Shown one piece after another: positions 7,892 to 14,603 of a stretch of 19,968 nucleotides of DNA. How positions within the stretch are numbered: position 1 is the first letter of the stretch; each line of letters starts with the position of its first letter. The notes beneath the pieces were generated by a model, which worked only from the letters and a program-made list of their open reading frames with translations, searched no databases and had not been told where the DNA came from. Made by a program: the position numbers and the translations under genes. The stretch is from Acetomicrobium sp. UBA3949. GTDB lineage: Bacteria > Synergistota > Synergistia > Synergistales > Acetomicrobiaceae. The stretch lies in the NCBI GenBank assembly GCA_002385485.1, contig DGDP01000148.1, positions 1 to 19,968 of the forward strand. Direction: 5' to 3'.

Positions 7892-9009
7892 AGCTGGACT
7901 CGAGTGAAAGGGCCTGGCTTGAAAAACTTGCTCATAGCTGGGGAGTAAGTCTCATCTTTAGAGATTACCTTGGCGCCGATATGTTCGCGCGGGTCACTAT
8001 AACTTCCGACGGCGAAGCCTGGGTGGAGATGCTTCAAAGCTTCGATCCCGAAGATTACTACAGCCGTTGGGGAAACCGAGACATTGCGCCGGGCGAGCTT
8101 TTCAGGTTTTTGCTTCTCCATGAGATTGCACACATGAAGCTGGGACACGAAAAAGAAAGCATTTCAAGGGACGTGCGAACAAAGGAAGAATGGCAAAGGA
8201 CTATTCGTGAGCGCGAGGCAAGAGCCGACCAGTGGGCGAAAAGGTGCCTCAGAGATCCCTGGCCTCGGGAGGGTGAAAAAGGAGTCTGTCTGATAGGTTG
8301 CAGCGGTTGGTCATATGAATCGTGGAAGGACGCCTATTATCCCGGCAGTTTAAAACAGAGCGAATGGCTTTCCTACTATGCCAAAGATTTCCCGACGGTG
8401 GAGGTCAATATGTCCTTTTACAGGTTGCCCTTCGAAAATATGGTCCGCTCTTGGGCCAGAAAGGTTCCGCCCTGCTTTCGTTTCGCCGCCAAAGGCTCGA
8501 GGAGGATAACTCATTACCAACGCCTTAAGGACTGCGAGGGCGAAATAAGGACTTTCTTTGAGCGATTTGCCCTGCTGCCCCAACTTTCCTGCGTACTATG
8601 GCAGCTTCCGCCTTCCCTTCGCTTCGACTTAGAGCTTTTGAAGGAATTTTGCCAGTCTTTACCTACTCACGTGAGGCAGGCCATAGAATTCAGACACCTT
8701 TCCTGGTGGGAAAAGCTCGATGAAACGGTAGAAATACTGTCTACATACAAAATAGCCTTTGTTGGAGTAAGCCGCAAAGGTTTTCCCTACCAGGCACCTG
8801 TAACAGCCGAATTTAGCTACGTTCGCTTCCACGGGCTGGGTAAAAATCCTTATCAGTGGGATTACAGCGCCAAAGAATTAAAACCTTGGGCGCGACGTAT
8901 GAGGGAGCTGCTTAAAAAAGGCATCGACGTATATGCCTACTTCAACAACGACTTTGGCGCCTTGGCGGTAAAAAACGCCAAAATGCTTTCGAATCTGGTG
9001 TTAAGTTAA
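7885..9009 (+). CDS. Fusion of an HEIAH zincin-like metallopeptidase domain with a DUF72 (YecE) domain
   Basis: 374 residues with two parts. Residues 1-120 are zincin-like: FLLLHEIAHMKLGHE has the zinc-binding HExxH (H79, E80, H83), and EREARADQWAKRCL (about 109-122) supplies the downstream glutamate in the EAD-type helix seen in ImmA/IrrE (M78-like) proteases. Residues 126-374 are a complete DUF72/YecE TIM-barrel-like domain: IGCSGWSYESWKDAYYPG, TVEVNMSFYRLP, KGSRRITHYQRL, WQLPPS, EFRHLSWW, YVRFHG and YFNNDFGALAVKNA. DUF72 has no firm enzymatic role. No signal peptide, so cytoplasmic. The frame is continuous through the linker (DPWPREGEKG), so this is not two genes. AGGTGA lies 9 nt before the ATG. 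DUF72 proteins are usually single-domain, so the fused peptidase is unusual. Both domain calls are strong; joint function is unknown. Confidence 0.88.
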   Translation: MLKLDSSERAWLEKLAHSWGVSLIFRDYLGADMFARVTITSDGEAWVEMLQSFDPEDYYSRWGNRDIAPGELFRFLLLHEIAHMKLGHEKESISRDVRTKEEWQRTIREREARADQWAKRCLRDPWPREGEKGVCLIGCSGWSYESWKDAYYPGSLKQSEWLSYYAKDFPTVEVNMSFYRLPFENMVRSWARKVPPCFRFAAKGSRRITHYQRLKDCEGEIRTFFERFALLPQLSCVLWQLPPSLRFDLELLKEFCQSLPTHVRQAIEFRHLSWWEKLDETVEILSTYKIAFVGVSRKGFPYQAPVTAEFSYVRFHGLGKNPYQWDYSAKELKPWARRMRELLKKGIDVYAYFNNDFGALAVKNAKMLSNLVLS

Positions 9010-9019
9010 GAATATGTGT

Positions 9020-10048
9020 TTATAGGTTAAGCACCTTTACTTCGTCCTTTGGAATGACAAGATCTACCGATGTATCGTAATTTAAACTGCAGTCCATGCT
9101 GTTATTTAAGACGTCTACGTCTAGGATGGAATCTTTCGATCTAACCCGATAGCGCAGTATATTTCCTTTGAGAAAGACGCCGACGACCTTGCCCTTAATT
9201 CTCCAGGAGCCATTATGGCCTTTTCCGTTTTCGCCATTCAAGGAAAGCTTGATGATTTCCGGCCTTATAGCTAAGCTCTTGCCGGAGAAAAGGGGTTCTC
9301 CCACGAGTCGTTCAAATTCCTCCCCTTTAAGGACGTTGAAGTTTCCTATGAACCTCGCCACGAACTCGCTTGCAGGCTGGCTGTATATTTCCAAAGGTTT
9401 GCCGGATTGCGCTACCCTGCCTTCGTTTATCACGAATATCCTGTCTGAAATCGTCAAAGCCTCTTCCTGGTCATGGGTGACGAAGATCATGGTCATGCCG
9501 GATTTTTTCTGTATATTTTTAAGCTCCATCTGAAGCATCTTTCTTATCTTGGCATCCAGTGCGTTGAAGGGCTCGTCAAGAAGCAGCACGTCAGGCTCCA
9601 CGATCATTGACCTAGCGAGGGCTACCCTCTGTTGTTGGCCGCCGGAAAGCTCTCTTGGATAAGATTCCTCTTTGCCGGCCAACCCCACGAGGTCGATCAT
9701 CTCCCTAACTCTTGCTGCAATACGGTCGCCTTTAAGGCCCTGCATTTTTAGCCCAAATGCTACATTTTCGTAGACGGTCATGTTCGGAAAAAGGGCGTAG
9801 GACTGAAATACCATTCCCACTCCTCTCTTTCTCGGTGCAAGGTAGGTGATATCCCTGTCGTTTAAAAGTATGCGACCGCCATCGACCTCATTTAACCCGG
9901 CGATGCAGCGAAGCAACGTGCTCTTGCCGCAGCCCGAAGGCCCCAGCAGTGTTACCAGCTCACCCCTTTCGACGGCAAGGCTTATTTCGTTCAATACCAC
10001 CGTACCATCGAACTTCTTTGTAACTTTATCTATAATGAGGTAACTCAT
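9020..10048 (-). CDS. ABC importer ATPase (PotA/FbpC-like)
   Basis: Cytoplasmic ATPase that powers the importer encoded with it. The 342 residues contain Walker A GPSGCGKST (36-44), the Q-loop FQSYALFPN (81-89), the signature RELSGGQQQRVALAR (132-146), Walker B VLLLDEP (154-160) and the H-loop H192 (VTHDQEEA), followed by a C-terminal TOBE-type regulatory domain from about 240. The family handles polyamines, iron, sulfate, thiamine or phosphonates, so the sequence alone does not name the substrate. It is last in the operon, with 23 bp overlapping the upstream permease, and AAGGGGGA precedes the ATG. A decayed partial copy of this gene lies at 14007-14130. It is convergent with the zincin-DUF72 gene, with only 10 bp between them. 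Confidence 0.93.
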   Translation of the reverse strand: MSYLIIDKVTKKFDGTVVLNEISLAVERGELVTLLGPSGCGKSTLLRCIAGLNEVDGGRILLNDRDITYLAPRKRGVGMVFQSYALFPNMTVYENVAFGLKMQGLKGDRIAARVREMIDLVGLAGKEESYPRELSGGQQQRVALARSMIVEPDVLLLDEPFNALDAKIRKMLQMELKNIQKKSGMTMIFVTHDQEEALTISDRIFVINEGRVAQSGKPLEIYSQPASEFVARFIGNFNVLKGEEFERLVGEPLFSGKSLAIRPEIIKLSLNGENGKGHNGSWRIKGKVVGVFLKGNILRYRVRSKDSILDVDVLNNSMDCSLNYDTSVDLVIPKDEVKVLNL

Positions 10049-10862
10049 ATTTCTTCCCCCTTAAGTTATCAAAATTGCCGTTTTTGAAGTTTTGGCCCAA
10101 CTTTAACGCGATCCATGAAAGGCAGAAGACGAAAAGGTAGTAACTTATCACGACGGCACTGGACAGATGGCCGCTTTCCCTCATTCGCCTCATCAGGTAT
10201 ATCTGGACGGTTTCGTAGTATCCGCCTACCAAAAGGTTTGTCAAAACGAACTCACCGAAAAGCACGGAGAAGGAAAGGAGGGCGGCTACCATGACCCCTG
10301 GAAGTATATTTGGCAGTACAACCTTAAAGAAGGCTTTAGGCTTGGAAGCCCCCAAAAGCTCAGCCGCGCTGACGAGTTGAGGAAGGTCTACCGTCCTCAT
10401 GCTGTTTCTTGTTCCCTGATATGTATAGGGAAGTATGACGACGAAGTAGGCTCCTATCAATAACCAGACTGTCCCGGAAATTGCCAAAGGTCCGGAGGAA
10501 TAGACCTTGATCAGCCCTACGGCACCAATTACTCCAGGTATAGCGTAGGGAAGCATTACGAAAGCCTGAAGGAACCGCTCTAACTTTGGAAGATAAAGAG
10601 AGACGATGAAAAGCGATACGACTATCACGGCAATGTTTAAACCTACCGCGACGGAGCAGGCAAAGAGCGTTCGCCCCAAAGCCGCCACGAAACGTACATC
10701 CTGGAAAAGTTTCACATACCAAGAGAGAGTCAACCCCTTGGGCAGGACGGTATCGTGCCAGTCGGTGGCAATCGAATATAGGAAGGTTGCTATCAAAGGC
10801 ATGAACAAATACAGAAACATCAAAGCTATGGCGAAGCGATGAAGTGCTTTCTTTTCCTTCAT
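10026..10862 (-). CDS. ABC importer permease 2 (PotC-like)
   Basis: Inner-membrane permease of 278 residues with about six hydrophobic segments, beginning with one at residues 9-29. The cytoplasmic EAA loop that docks the ATPase is SAAELLGASKPKAFFKVVLP. The ATG overlaps the upstream permease stop by 4 bp, and its own 3' end overlaps the ATPase gene, indicating translational coupling. It forms the channel with permease 1. It belongs to the spermidine/putrescine-iron-phosphonate permease class (BPD_transp_1 fold). Confidence 0.9.
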   Translation of the reverse strand: MKEKKALHRFAIALMFLYLFMPLIATFLYSIATDWHDTVLPKGLTLSWYVKLFQDVRFVAALGRTLFACSVAVGLNIAVIVVSLFIVSLYLPKLERFLQAFVMLPYAIPGVIGAVGLIKVYSSGPLAISGTVWLLIGAYFVVILPYTYQGTRNSMRTVDLPQLVSAAELLGASKPKAFFKVVLPNILPGVMVAALLSFSVLFGEFVLTNLLVGGYYETVQIYLMRRMRESGHLSSAVVISYYLFVFCLSWIALKLGQNFKNGNFDNLRGKKYELPHYR

Positions 10863-11731
10863 TTTAAATCCCTCCTGACCTGCCTCATCATGTATTCGTT
10901 TGTAAGCATGGCTGCGATGAGGCTCAAGGCGAGAAGCATGGCCAGCGCGCTTGCAAGATGAGGGCGTGCGTATACATCTCCCGATATCAGCGCGCCAATC
11001 CTGACGGAAAGGAGGTTGTAATTGCTTCCGACCAAGGCGTAGGCCGTGGCATAAGCTCCCATGGCGTTGGCAAAGAGGATGCTAAAGGTCCCGACAAGCC
11101 CCGGCATAATGACGGGAAGGCCAACCTGAAGCCAGAACTGCATATCTGAAGCCCCAAGCAAATGTGCGGCCTCCCGCCATTGCTCTTTTATCTCGAAGTA
11201 GATCGGATAAAGCAGAAGTATGGCCAAGGGCAGCTGAAAATAAACGTAAATCAGGACCAAGCCGCTCCAGCTGTAGAGGTCGAATTCCGAAAATATATCC
11301 AACCCCCACCTTTGAAATAGGATCGTAAAAAGACCGCTGTTGCCGAGCATGATTATGTAGGCAAAGGCAAGGGGGACGCCTGCGAAATTTGCCGTGAGAT
11401 TTACGTAAGTCAATACCGTCTCCTGGGATTTTGGCTTAAGGCGCGTTACGAAATAAGCGACGAAGGCTGCTGCGACTATTGCAATGAAACTTGAAAGAAG
11501 CGATATAAGCAGGCTGTTTTTGATGGCGACCAGATAGTATGGATTTTTTAAGGCGGTGATATATTGTCCCAAAGTCCAAACATTACCGTCGTCCGCCCTA
11601 AAGCTGTCAATGAGCATCCCCATAATTGGCAGCAGCTCAAATCCGAAGATCATTGTTGCCAATGGAAGAAGCGCACCTGCAAGCCAGAGGTTTTTACTTA
11701 TCTGCGCCCACGTTCCCCTCACGACAATCAC
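10859..11731 (-). CDS. ABC importer permease 1 (PotB-like)
   Basis: Inner-membrane permease of 290 residues with about six membrane segments. The EAA motif is EAAHLLGASDMQFWLQVGLP (about residue 200). The start is GTG at 11731, overlapping the hydrolase stop as GTGA, and a second in-frame GTG lies three codons later. It pairs with the 10026-10862 permease as a heterodimeric channel. The gene order permease 1, permease 2, ATPase is typical for this transporter class. Confidence 0.9.
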   Translation of the reverse strand: MIVVRGTWAQISKNLWLAGALLPLATMIFGFELLPIMGMLIDSFRADDGNVWTLGQYITALKNPYYLVAIKNSLLISLLSSFIAIVAAAFVAYFVTRLKPKSQETVLTYVNLTANFAGVPLAFAYIIMLGNSGLFTILFQRWGLDIFSEFDLYSWSGLVLIYVYFQLPLAILLLYPIYFEIKEQWREAAHLLGASDMQFWLQVGLPVIMPGLVGTFSILFANAMGAYATAYALVGSNYNLLSVRIGALISGDVYARPHLASALAMLLALSLIAAMLTNEYMMRQVRRDLK

Positions 11732-12543
11732 CCCATGGTTGCCGGCGATGTAATAGAGTTCATCGCTTTACTCGGATTTATCTCAAGTAGCCTACAGATC
11801 AAGGGCGCTATCCCAAGCTGCGAAGGAGGTTCGTAACATACTGACGTAAATCGGTCGCCAACGAGATACAGAGGCACGTCCCGCTCCTCGCTGCTTTCTC
11901 CTCCGTGGTTCCCGAAGTCGTCCATCCCGTGATCGGCCGTTACGATCACCTGATAGCCGTCGTCCAGCCACAGGGGGATGTACTTGCTTAAAAGCCCATC
12001 CGTTTCCGACGTCTTTTTGGCATACTCTCTTGATGAACCTCCGTAGAGATGACCGAAGTAATCGACCCCCATGGGATGTATCAGCAAAAAGTCGGGCCTA
12101 TACTTTCTTCGAAGTATGTCACCATCGACAAAGAGGTGGGAATCGGGATAGTCGTCCTCGAAGTAAAACCTCCCGAATTGAATTGGCATATCTTCCTTCT
12201 CCTGTTCACGGTGAAGCGGCGGATCGAAGGGATAACAGTTGTAAAGCTCGCTGATCCAGTAATAAGCCGCTGCCGCGTTGATGAGCCCTTTTTCTTTAGT
12301 AAGATGAAATATGCTTTTTTGAGTCGACCTTCCTTTAAATTCGTTAGAGGTCACGCCGCTTATATAGGGAGGAATCCCCGTAAGCAGCGTCTCGTATAAG
12401 GGTTTGGAAAGGCTTGGCAGTTCAGCCTTTAGGGCAAATCTGGCTGCCAAGCCTTCCCTGGTCAAACGGACCATATAGCGCATTTCCTTAAAGGCCACAT
12501 CGCACCTGAGTCCGTCTATTATTACGAGAATTACCTTATTCAT
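11728..12543 (-). CDS. Alkaline-phosphatase-superfamily hydrolase (phosphodiesterase/nucleotide pyrophosphatase-like)
   Basis: A cytoplasmic metal-dependent hydrolase of phosphate, phosphonate or sulfate esters. The 271 residues have no signal peptide. The superfamily metal sites are visible: D10 (VIIDGLRCD), a nucleophile serine in ELPSLSKPLYETLLTG (S46, or S44), D161 and H165 (HPMGVDYFGH), D204-H205 (TADHGMDDF) and H213 (GNHGG). It is shorter than typical secreted NPPs and than phosphonoacetate hydrolase (about 400). It sits between the binding protein gene (5-bp gap) and the permease genes (4-bp overlap), so it is made together with the importer. I infer that it cleaves the imported compound. 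The substrate is unknown. Confidence 0.87.
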   Translation of the reverse strand: MNKVILVIIDGLRCDVAFKEMRYMVRLTREGLAARFALKAELPSLSKPLYETLLTGIPPYISGVTSNEFKGRSTQKSIFHLTKEKGLINAAAAYYWISELYNCYPFDPPLHREQEKEDMPIQFGRFYFEDDYPDSHLFVDGDILRRKYRPDFLLIHPMGVDYFGHLYGGSSREYAKKTSETDGLLSKYIPLWLDDGYQVIVTADHGMDDFGNHGGESSEERDVPLYLVGDRFTSVCYEPPSQLGIAPLICRLLEINPSKAMNSITSPATMG

Positions 12544-12548
12544 GGCTG

Positions 12549-13631
12549 CTATCTAAGATACACCAACACTTGTTCCTGCCAGATTTGAGGCAGCATCTTC
12601 GCCGTGTTTTCCCATGCCTTGAAGTCTTTAATCGGCCTTGCATTTGCGTACTGTTCCATGGGAATCATCTTTTTTGCCACTTCCTCGGGAAGCTTTACGT
12701 TACTCCTTATCGGACGTGCGTAGCCCTTTGCAAGGTTGATCTGCCCGGCATCGCTTAAGATGTATTCCCTTGTGAGCATGGCTGCGTGAGGATGGGGCGC
12801 GTATTTGTTGATTATAGTGGCGTAACCGCTCGCTACGCTTCCTTCTTCAGGGATGTTGACCTCAAACCGATTAGGGTCTATTTGGTCACGATAACCCAAG
12901 GCGTTGAAATCCCACAGAAATCCCACGGGTATCTCTCCCTTTTCGAAATTGGCCGGCAATACGTCGGTCAGCAATAACCTTCCCTCTTTGGCAAGCGCCG
13001 CGAAAAAGTCTATTGCAGGCTTAATATTGCTCTCGTCTCCGCCAAGGGCAATCGCTGTGGCAAGCACCGCCATTTGAGCCTGGGCAGCCTTAGTCACATC
13101 CCCGATGGCGACTTTGTAATCTCCATTTTTAATGTCCTCGAAAGATCTGGGCGGATTTTTAACCTGGGACTTATCCGTGATGACGGCCATAGTGCCGAGA
13201 TATCCCACTATCCAGTGCCCTTCTTTGTCTTTAGCCCAATCTGGTATTTCGTCCCAGTAGGACGTCTTAAAGGGCTGTGTAACTCCCCGCTCAACTGCAA
13301 CCGGCCCAAAGGCCATACCCACGTCTCCTATGTCAGCTGTAGGGTTATTCTTTTCCGCATCGAACTTGGCTATTTCCTCGGCGCTCGACATGTCGGTGTC
13401 GATATGCTTCAGGCCGTATTGAACCTCCAGATCGCGCCACGTATCCTTCCAGTTTGCCCATAAATCAGGCATGCCTACGCTTACGATCATGCCTTCCTTT
13501 CTTGCGCGTTCCTCTACTTCCTTCAGGCTAAGCTGCTGGGCATTTGCCCTGGCAGGCATAACTAGAATGGCCAATACCATACAAACGATAATGCTTAGTA
13601 AAATCCTTCTTGCCGTAACTGCTTTTCTCAC
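12549..13631 (-). CDS. Periplasmic ABC substrate-binding protein (PotD/FbpA-like)
   Basis: The binding protein of the 9020-13631 importer. The 360 residues begin with a Sec signal peptide: basic MRKAVTARR, a hydrophobic core, and a likely cut after ARANA (about residue 31). No lipobox cysteine, so a soluble periplasmic protein. The mature part follows the type II binding-protein fold (SBP_bac_1/6 class): ADIGDVGMAFGPVAVERG, an SFEDIKNGDYKVAIGD hinge-region motif and a late SVASGYATIINK. The ligand is not deducible; polyamines, iron, thiamine and aminoethylphosphonate binders all share this fold. The start is GTG with GGGGAGG 9 nt upstream. First gene of the operon. I found no convincing -35/-10 pair in the 13632-13800 region. 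Confidence 0.88.
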   Translation of the reverse strand: MRKAVTARRILLSIIVCMVLAILVMPARANAQQLSLKEVEERARKEGMIVSVGMPDLWANWKDTWRDLEVQYGLKHIDTDMSSAEEIAKFDAEKNNPTADIGDVGMAFGPVAVERGVTQPFKTSYWDEIPDWAKDKEGHWIVGYLGTMAVITDKSQVKNPPRSFEDIKNGDYKVAIGDVTKAAQAQMAVLATAIALGGDESNIKPAIDFFAALAKEGRLLLTDVLPANFEKGEIPVGFLWDFNALGYRDQIDPNRFEVNIPEEGSVASGYATIINKYAPHPHAAMLTREYILSDAGQINLAKGYARPIRSNVKLPEEVAKKMIPMEQYANARPIKDFKAWENTAKMLPQIWQEQVLVYLR

Positions 13632-13878
13632 CTAACCTTACCTCCCCTGAAACCGAATTTGTGTTGCCGAAACAAGTATAAGATACGCATGTTGCGGCAC
13701 TGTTTGTATTTGGTAACAAGGATGTAACTGTCTGTCTTCGCAACGGCTGGTCTATTGATATATTAATACAAGGAATACTTTTAACATGAAGTATGGAACG
13801 CAACTTGAAGCGATTGTTGAAAGCATGTAATATTCCTGTATGATCGCCATATATAATGCGACGTTATAGAAAATTAAA

Positions 13879-13928
13879 GTAAAATGGCTTGGCAACTAAT
13901 TATTGCATAAGCTGTCAGGCCATTTTAC
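13879..13928 (+). repeat. 10-bp perfect inverted repeat followed by a T run
   Basis: GTAAAATGGC (13879-13888) and GCCATTTTAC (13919-13928) are perfect inverted copies separated by 30 nt, which itself holds GCTT/AAGC and CAA/TTG complementarity. Eight to ten bases after the second arm is a run of seven T, so in the plus direction it could act as a terminator. It stands alone, with no gene ending into it, which suggests a leftover of a lost gene or mobile element. Confidence 0.5.
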
Positions 13929-14006
13929 GGAGGATTTTTTTAAAACCGCCCCCTTGTGTCGTAGGGGTCAATGATCCACCCATGTCACAATTTAGGACAC
14001 TGTCCA

Positions 14007-14130
14007 GCTAGAATGCAATCTTTCGATCTAACCCGATAGCTCAGTATATTTCCTTTGAGAAAGACGCCGACTACCTTGCATGGACCACCATCTGTTGCCG
14101 GCTGCCGGAAAGTTCTTTCTAGGGATAATT
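14007..14130 (-). pseudogene. Relic of a second copy of the importer ATPase gene, internally deleted
   Basis: 14017-14079 matches 9130-9192 (the C-terminal part of the ATPase gene) at 61 of 63 bases. From 14092 the next 25 bases match 9629 onward, which encodes the ABC signature, at 21 of 25. Order and orientation are the same, but about 440 bp present in the intact gene are missing. On the minus strand the signature reads ELSGSRQQMVVHAR, against ELSGGQQQRVALAR in the intact gene, and then the frame breaks at GCAAGG, where the C-terminal segment continues in another frame. Small insertions before the signature add further frame breaks. No start or Walker A was found. The junction hexamer also suits both sides of the deletion, consistent with a short-homology deletion. 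Confidence 0.85.
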
Positions 14131-14167
14131 TACAGACGTCATCTCTCGGCTAAATTTTTACGCCATG

Positions 14168-14176
14168 TGTTATAAT
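14168..14176 (+). promoter_or_regulatory. Extended -10 promoter candidate
   Basis: TGTTATAAT fits the TGnTATAAT extended -10 form and lacks a good -35. If used, it gives an approximately 420-nt leader to the binding protein gene at 14600, including the foldable 14231-14330 stretch and the tandem repeats. A second bare TATAAT lies at 14209-14214. Confidence 0.4.
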
Positions 14177-14230
14177 ATTTAAAATAGAATCTATTACAAA
14201 AACTGTATTATAATCACATATCTTAAAAAG

Positions 14231-14330
14231 CAAAGCTGTTGCCTTGGAATAAGTCAAGAATTGCAAGCAGATCGTATATGTTTGCTGATTTCTGTTTTCA
14301 GCAGATTTATGCTGAGAAATCTTAGCTTTG
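14231..14330 (+). promoter_or_regulatory. Candidate structured leader RNA
   Basis: CAAAGCT (14231-14237) and AGCTTTG (14324-14330) can close a domain. Inside, GATTTCT (14287-14293) pairs with AGAAATC (14315-14321) and continues, after a 5-nt bulge, as CAGCA (14299-14303) with TGCTG (14310-14314). A weaker arm (AGCAGA 14266-14271 with TTTGCT 14281-14286) would make a three-way junction. An alternative hairpin GCTGA/TCAGC (14284-14288/14298-14302) excludes the main arm, so two states are possible. It does not match a riboswitch class I know. No T run follows. Confidence 0.35.
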
Positions 14331-14363
14331 TCCGTCGGGTTTGCAGAGCCGTTCGTCGAAGGG

Positions 14364-14402
14364 ACTATTAATTTTTCATTAATAGTTCACGAATAGTTCA
14401 CG
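14364..14402 (+). repeat. Hairpin fused to a perfect tandem 11-bp repeat
   Basis: ACTATTAAT (14364-14372) and ATTAATAGT (14378-14386) form a 9-bp perfect hairpin with a 5-nt loop. The right arm runs into two consecutive copies of AATAGTTCACG (14381-14391 and 14392-14402). An 11-bp period is about one helical turn, as for side-by-side protein sites; an inverted partial copy (ACTATT) lies at 14364. It is about 200 bp before the binding-protein gene. Confidence 0.6.
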
Positions 14403-14537
14403 TATATATCGCTATTATCTCATGTATATCTCTTTTAACAAATATATAGATTATCAAAAACAATATATGCCATACTATATAAAATTATATGGTAGTCATA
14501 CAAGGAGGTGGTTGTTGCATTTACAAAAGGCCTTTGT

Positions 14538-14603
14538 ATGCAGTTAATGGTGTACTACAGACTAGAATTTGAAAAAAAAGTGAAGAAAGGGGTTTTCAGA
14601 TGA
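14538..14603 (+). CDS. Possible leader ORF ending on the start codon of the binding protein gene
   Basis: ATG at 14538 (AAAAGG 7 nt upstream) reads MQLMVYYRLEFEKKVKKGVFR and stops with TGA at 14601-14603, overlapping the ATG at 14600 as ATGA. The same frame is open back to a GTG at 14508, within a strong AAGGAGGTGG (14502-14511). That site could also serve a 10-codon frame from TTG 14515 to TAA 14547. So an excellent ribosome site sits about 90 nt before the annotated gene and leads into a frame that hands over to it. Whether the peptide is made is unknown. Confidence 0.35.
   Translation: MQLMVYYRLEFEKKVKKGVFR

Larger units (their letters stand above)
13632..14599. other. Non-coding spacer with regulatory and relic sequence
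   Basis: Almost 1 kb without an intact gene, between two divergent transport loci. From left to right it holds: the upstream region of the importer operon; a 10-bp inverted repeat at 13879-13928; possible insertion-sequence-end sequence at about 13950-14006; an ATPase gene relic at 14007-14130; an extended -10 at 14168-14176; a foldable stretch at 14231-14330; a hairpin with tandem repeats at 14364-14402; and short leader frames before 14600. Confidence 0.7.

Noticed and set aside
7756..13765. The 14-mer CTATTGATATATTA occurs in two intergenic regions (7756-7769 and 13752-13765), each upstream of a gene.
   Set aside because: About one chance 14-mer pair is expected in 20 kb, more in AT-rich spacers. 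The flanks differ and only the second copy is nearly palindromic.
14231..14340. TPP-riboswitch-like CTGAGA near 14312.
   Set aside because: The other conserved TPP elements (the GGGGTGC start and the CCTGA...GGATAATGCCAGCG part) are absent.
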